Shown: positions 60,770-64,000 of the stretch, one piece after another
How positions within the stretch are numbered: position 1 is the first letter of the stretch
Layout of the letters: every line of letters starts with the position of its first letter
From: an uncultured Clostridia bacterium
GTDB taxonomy: Bacteria > Bacillota > Clostridia > UBA1381
Direction of reading: 5' to 3'
Assembly: GCA_944393255.1 (NCBI GenBank)
Contig: CALXZP010000012.1
Location: forward strand, 61,585-125,584
Length of the DNA stretch: 64,000 nucleotides
Notes under the pieces: model-generated
Database searches by the model: none
What the model saw: only the letters and a program-made list of their open reading frames with translations
What the model was told of the DNA's origin: nothing
Made by a program: the position numbers and the translations under genes

Positions 60770-62050
60770 TTGGAGAAACTCTTGGTAAAAGGCGGGAACA
60801 GGCTTCTCGGCGATGTTTCCATAAGCGGAGCGAAAAACGCCGCCGTAGCTATCCTTCCGGCATGTCTGCTCGTCAAGGGCACATGCAGAATAGAAAACCT
60901 GCCGGATATAAAGGATGTAAAGCTGTTTCTGAGAATACTTGAAGGATTGAACGCTAAAGTTGAATATATAGATAAAAATACCGTTGAGGTGGACTGCACG
61001 GAAGTAAATTCCTATGAGCCGGAAAGCGATCTCACGCGCCGGATGCGAGGCTCAAGCTATCTTATGGGTGCGCTTCTCAGCCGGTTCCGCCGATTCAAGG
61101 TCGATCCGCCCGGCGGCTGTGACTTCGGTACACGTCCGATAGACATGCATATAAAATGCTTTGAAGCCATGGGAGCCGAGATAGATTCTTCGCGCGGCAT
61201 ACTCGTTGCGGAAGCGAACGAGCTGCGCGGCGCTCACATCTTTTTTGATATAGTTTCGGTCGGAGCTACGGTAAACGCTATACTTGCCGCCGTTCTCGCC
61301 GACGGAACTACAATAATCGAAAGCGCCGCAAAGGAGCCTCATGTGGTTGACCTTGCCAATTTTCTGAACAACTGCGGCGCCCAGATACGCGGCGCAGGCA
61401 CCGATACTATCAGGATAAAGGGCGTAGAAGCGCTGCACGGCAGCACATATACCATAATCCCCGACCAGATCGAAGCCGGGACATTTATGATAGCGGCGGC
61501 TGCCACACGCGGCGATGTTACGCTTCATAACGTCATTCCGCGGCATCTCGAGATAATAGGCTCGAAGCTCATCGAGGCTGGCGCAAAGGTGGATTATATG
61601 ACAGACAGCGTGCGCGTTTGGGTAGAGGACGGAACAGTGTTCCGCCGCGTGAATTTCATAGCTCTGCCCTATCCCGGCTATCCTACGGATATGCAGCCTC
61701 AGCTTGTTACCTTCCTGACCACTATCCCCGGAACGAGCACTGCCCGCGAAGGCGTATGGGAAGACAGATTCAGATATGTGAACCAGCTGAAGCGCATGGG
61801 CGCTAATATACGCGTTGAAGGCAAGCTCGCGATCATTGACGGAGTACCCAAGCTGACCGGAGCCAGTGTAAAGGCTACCGATCTGCGCGCCGGCGCGGCG
61901 ATGATAATAGCCGGACTTATGGCTGAGGGTACGACCGAAATACGGGATATATACCATATAGACCGCGGCTACGAGAGCTTTGAGGACAAGTTCATCGCGC
62001 TCGGCGGAGATATACAGAGAGTTCAGGTGCTTGAGGACGACTATATATAA
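60770..62050 (+). CDS. murA: UDP-N-acetylglucosamine 1-carboxyvinyltransferase
   Basis: MurA (426 residues) adds enolpyruvate to UDP-GlcNAc, first committed step of peptidoglycan synthesis. SGAKNAA carries the Lys/Asn pair (K22, N23) and the loop PPGGCDFGTRP the active Cys (C117), so fosfomycin sensitivity is expected. I prefer the TTG at 60770, 8 nt after AAAGGGG, giving MEKLLVKGGNRLLG; an ATG at 60743 would add nine atypical residues. Ends at a terminator. Confidence 0.96.
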   Translation: MEKLLVKGGNRLLGDVSISGAKNAAVAILPACLLVKGTCRIENLPDIKDVKLFLRILEGLNAKVEYIDKNTVEVDCTEVNSYEPESDLTRRMRGSSYLMGALLSRFRRFKVDPPGGCDFGTRPIDMHIKCFEAMGAEIDSSRGILVAEANELRGAHIFFDIVSVGATVNAILAAVLADGTTIIESAAKEPHVVDLANFLNNCGAQIRGAGTDTIRIKGVEALHGSTYTIIPDQIEAGTFMIAAAATRGDVTLHNVIPRHLEIIGSKLIEAGAKVDYMTDSVRVWVEDGTVFRRVNFIALPYPGYPTDMQPQLVTFLTTIPGTSTAREGVWEDRFRYVNQLKRMGANIRVEGKLAIIDGVPKLTGASVKATDLRAGAAMIIAGLMAEGTTEIRDIYHIDRGYESFEDKFIALGGDIQRVQVLEDDYI

Positions 62051-62081
62051 AGTCCGGGGCGCAATATACTAAAATACACAC

Positions 62082-62124
62082 AGGGGCTGAGCGGAACGCG
62101 GTTTTGCAGCAGCCCCTTTATTTC
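62082..62124 (+). terminator. Terminator after murA
   Basis: AGGGGCTG (62082-62089) pairs with CAGCCCCT (62110-62117), followed by TTATTT. It stands between murA and walJ, so walJ is either partly read through or has a promoter I do not see. Confidence 0.75.
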
Positions 62125-62137
62125 GGAGTTTTGATAT

Positions 62138-62950
62138 ATGTTTGAGATATATTCACTTATAAGCGGCTCATCGGGCAACGCCTCGCTCGTTACAAACGGA
62201 AAAGTCCATATACTCATAGACTGCGGGACTTCCGGCAAACGCGCGTTTGAGCTTATACAAAGCACGGGTATAAGCCCCGAAAGCATAAGCGCGGTGCTGG
62301 TCACCCATGAGCACAGCGACCACACCAAGGGCGTTGGGATAGTTGCAAGAAGGCTCAGGCTGCCCGTATACGCGACGGCGGGCACTCATGCCGCCATGGA
62401 CATAGGCAGGCTTGACGACGGCTCGCGCATAGTGATACGTCCCGGAACAGAGCTTGAAATAGGCGGCATCGGCGTGCTCCCGTTTTCCATCCCGCACGAC
62501 GCAGCGGAGCCATGCGGATACAGCTTCTTCTTCGGAAATACAAAGCTTACAGTCGCGACCGACATAGGGCGCGTCACAGACGAGCTGATGGATAATATCA
62601 AAGGCAGCCGAAGCATAATCCTTGAATCGAACCATGATATAGACATGCTGCGCTTCTGCGAGTACCCTTATCCGCTCAAGCAGAGGATACTCAGCGACAT
62701 AGGCCATCTTTCAAACGAGGCCGCCGCGGAAACAGCGCTGGAGCTTGTCAGGAGCGGCACGAAGCATATAATGCTGGGACACCTCAGCGATAAGAACAAT
62801 ATGCCGGAGATCGCCAAAATGGAGGCCTATAACAAGCTCACCGACAACGGCGTAAAAATAGACGAGGACGTTACACTGCAGGTGGCCGGACGGTACAGCG
62901 TCACGCGGTTCAGCCGGTCCGGCGAGTACGGGCAGCCCCGGCATATATAA
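62138..62950 (+). CDS. walJ: MBL-fold hydrolase, WalJ/YycJ-like
   Basis: The 270-residue metallo-beta-lactamase-fold protein starts with YSLISGSSGNASLV, carries THEHSDH (metal-binding), SIPHDAAEPCGY, VATDIG, and ESNHD. In Bacillus the homologue belongs to the walRK operon upstream of rlmH and has been linked to cell-wall/DNA repair control and nuclease-like activity. Here it also precedes rlmH, but no WalRK genes are nearby. GGAG about 9 nt before the ATG. Confidence 0.88.
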   Translation: MFEIYSLISGSSGNASLVTNGKVHILIDCGTSGKRAFELIQSTGISPESISAVLVTHEHSDHTKGVGIVARRLRLPVYATAGTHAAMDIGRLDDGSRIVIRPGTELEIGGIGVLPFSIPHDAAEPCGYSFFFGNTKLTVATDIGRVTDELMDNIKGSRSIILESNHDIDMLRFCEYPYPLKQRILSDIGHLSNEAAAETALELVRSGTKHIMLGHLSDKNNMPEIAKMEAYNKLTDNGVKIDEDVTLQVAGRYSVTRFSRSGEYGQPRHI

Positions 62951-63000
62951 AGCATGCCGCACGCACAAACGTCACGCCCGGAATGTGAGGATCAGTATTC

Positions 63001-63477
63001 ATGAATGTTACGATAATCTGCGTAGGAAAAATAAAAGAGAAATTTTATACCGAGGCTCTCAGGGAGTATTCCAAACGGATAAGCCGTTTTGCTTCGCTGG
63101 ATATAATAGAACTGCCCGATGAAAGCATTCCTCAGAACGCCTCCGAAAAACAAATGGAGACCATAAAGCGGCGCGAGGGAGAAAGAATACTTTCCCGGCT
63201 CGGTCAGAACAGCTTTACCGTATCCATGTGCATTGAGGGCAAGCCCGCAAGCAGCGAGGACGTTGCCGCGGCGATAAGCTCAGCGGCAATGTATCCCGGG
63301 AATATAGTATTTATAATAGGCGGCTCTCTCGGACTTTCCGACGAGGTAAAGCGGCGCTCGGACATGCGCATGTCGTTCGGCAGGATAACCCTGCCTCACC
63401 AGCTCATGCGCGTTGTTCTTGCGGAACAGATATACAGAGGATTTATGATAAATTCGGGCGCTTCATACCATAAATAA
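63001..63477 (+). CDS. rlmH: 23S rRNA pseudouridine-1915 N3-methyltransferase
   Basis: RlmH (158 residues) is a SPOUT methyltransferase modifying pseudouridine 1915 in helix 69 of 23S rRNA on assembled 70S ribosomes. VGKIKEKFY at the start, FIIGGSLGLSDEV at the cofactor knot, and MSFGRITLPHQLMRVVLAEQIYRGF.I at the end are characteristic. It follows walJ by 50 nt. Confidence 0.97.
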   Translation: MNVTIICVGKIKEKFYTEALREYSKRISRFASLDIIELPDESIPQNASEKQMETIKRREGERILSRLGQNSFTVSMCIEGKPASSEDVAAAISSAAMYPGNIVFIIGGSLGLSDEVKRRSDMRMSFGRITLPHQLMRVVLAEQIYRGFMINSGASYHK

Positions 63478-63515
63478 GCTTTTGCTTTGTTTGTGTGTTT
63501 TTAATAAAGATATTG

Positions 63516-63544
63516 TTGACTAACGAGTATTCTTATGCTAAAAT
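63516..63544 (+). promoter_or_regulatory. Sigma-A promoter of the last gene
   Basis: TTGACT (63516-63521), 17 nt, TAAAAT (63539-63544). The gene starts 70 nt on. Confidence 0.7.
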
Positions 63545-63615
63545 ATATATATACCGGCATTTAGATCCGATATTTAACACCGCCGGGAGCATCAATTATC
63601 AGGAGGGAGCACAAT

Positions 63616-64000
63616 ATGCGCAATATGAAAAATATACTATCATTCGTTCTCGCGTCGGCAATGCTGACGTCCGCTCTGCCCGTACTCGCTTCGGAAGAGC
63701 CTGAAATAACTGTAGACGGCGTGCCAATAGCGGCGCAAACAGCTTCGCCGGAAGAGACAGCCGAACCTGCGGCGGTATCGCCGGAAGAGACAGAAACGGC
63801 TTCGCCCGGAGAAGCAGCAACTGCATTGCCCGTACCGGAGGAGACGGCTTCAGCTTCACCGGCGCCGTCAGGACCAAAGTCTTCAAGCGTTACCGTACAT
63901 ATCACTATGGAGCAGCAGCCGTATACGATAGATTCCTTCGCCAAGCTGGAGCTCTATTCAAAATCGGGCGAGCTTCTCGACTTTGACGCGCTCTGGGTCG
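63616..64000 (+). CDS. Secreted protein with Ser/Pro/Glu/Ala-rich linker (3' end outside window)
   Basis: An ATG at 63616 with AGGAGGGAG 6-9 nt upstream opens 128 codons to the window edge without a stop. It starts with a signal peptide (MRNMKNILSFVLASAMLTSA, cleavage near VLA-SEE). Then follows a low-complexity stretch with recurring SPEET/SPGEA/VPEET units up to about residue 90, and a possible folded domain beginning VTVHITMEQQPYTIDSFAK. The linker is typical of wall-spanning surface proteins. Its function lies in the unseen part. Confidence 0.8.
   Translation, partial: MRNMKNILSFVLASAMLTSALPVLASEEPEITVDGVPIAAQTASPEETAEPAAVSPEETETASPGEAATALPVPEETASASPAPSGPKSSSVTVHITMEQQPYTIDSFAKLELYSKSGELLDFDALWV

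Noticed and set aside
61052..61957. 301-codon open frame on the minus strand opposite murA
   Set aside because: murA is unambiguous on the other strand; the frame has no initiation signals.

Overview
The window looks like a chromosomal segment of a low- to mid-GC Bacillota of class Clostridia, probably an anaerobic endospore former. The evidence is: a FapR-controlled fatty-acid operon using FabK as enoyl reductase, both PolC and DnaE replicases, an uninterrupted sporulation sigma factor SigK with its pro-sequence, the hprK-PHP-murB-rapZ-yvcK-whiA-dnaE-pfkA-pyk neighbourhood, a zinc-type L28, and many TTGaca-17-TAtaaT promoters. No phage, integrase, transposase, plasmid gene or CRISPR array was seen. 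Most of it is core genome with a few accessory insertions.

Layout. 1-800: the end of an XRE regulator behind a duplicated imperfect palindrome, and a 50-residue orphan gene. 855-10298 (minus): an HTH-aminotransferase fusion with its own promoter and a box array, then exoA, ftsY, smc, a radical-SAM enzyme, rnc and a self-inhibited Fic protein. 10538-17793 (minus): fapR-plsX-fabH-fabK-fabD-fabG-acpP-fabF with promoter and FapR operator. 17974-25891 (minus): mscL (with a zinc ribbon), purine nucleoside phosphorylase, polC, and a TetM/EF-G-like GTPase fused to a Rae1/YacP-type NYN nuclease. 25892-30445: a three-hairpin repeat present once at each edge in opposite orientation, enclosing a 47-residue gene, a predicted pseudoknot, comM, sigK and rmuC on the plus strand.

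30458-36272: luxS-mtnN (S-adenosylhomocysteine recycling and AI-2), a 59-residue gene, an Sfp-type phosphopantetheinyl transferase, sir2, a small membrane exporter, a lipid kinase, ruvX and a DUF1292 gene preceded by a 21-codon leader. 36363-36690: a probable 6S RNA and a further long-range stem. 36802-39412: rsmE, M19 dipeptidase, yraN, rnhB. Then tRNA-Gly(CCC), GNAT, fluC, a nitrilase-family amidase, an SLH surface protein, a DHHW protein, a 2-hydroxyacid dehydrogenase and a thioesterase.

47190-60087 (minus): pyk, pfkA, a DUF2007-like gene, a TRAP (MtrB) homologue with altered RNA-binding residues, dnaE, whiA, yvcK, rapZ, murB, a PHP phosphoesterase and hprK. 60191-64000 (plus): rpmB, murA, walJ, rlmH and the start of a secreted protein.

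The genes mainly serve fatty-acid/phospholipid initiation, replication and chromosome segregation, lower glycolysis with its HPr kinase control, peptidoglycan precursor synthesis and ribosome maintenance. The most noteworthy item is the GTPase-Rae1 fusion, which would join an A-site-acting translational GTPase to an A-site mRNA endonuclease. Next come the HTH-aminotransferase with an internal translation start, the inverted repeat pair, the pseudoknot before comM and the altered TRAP.
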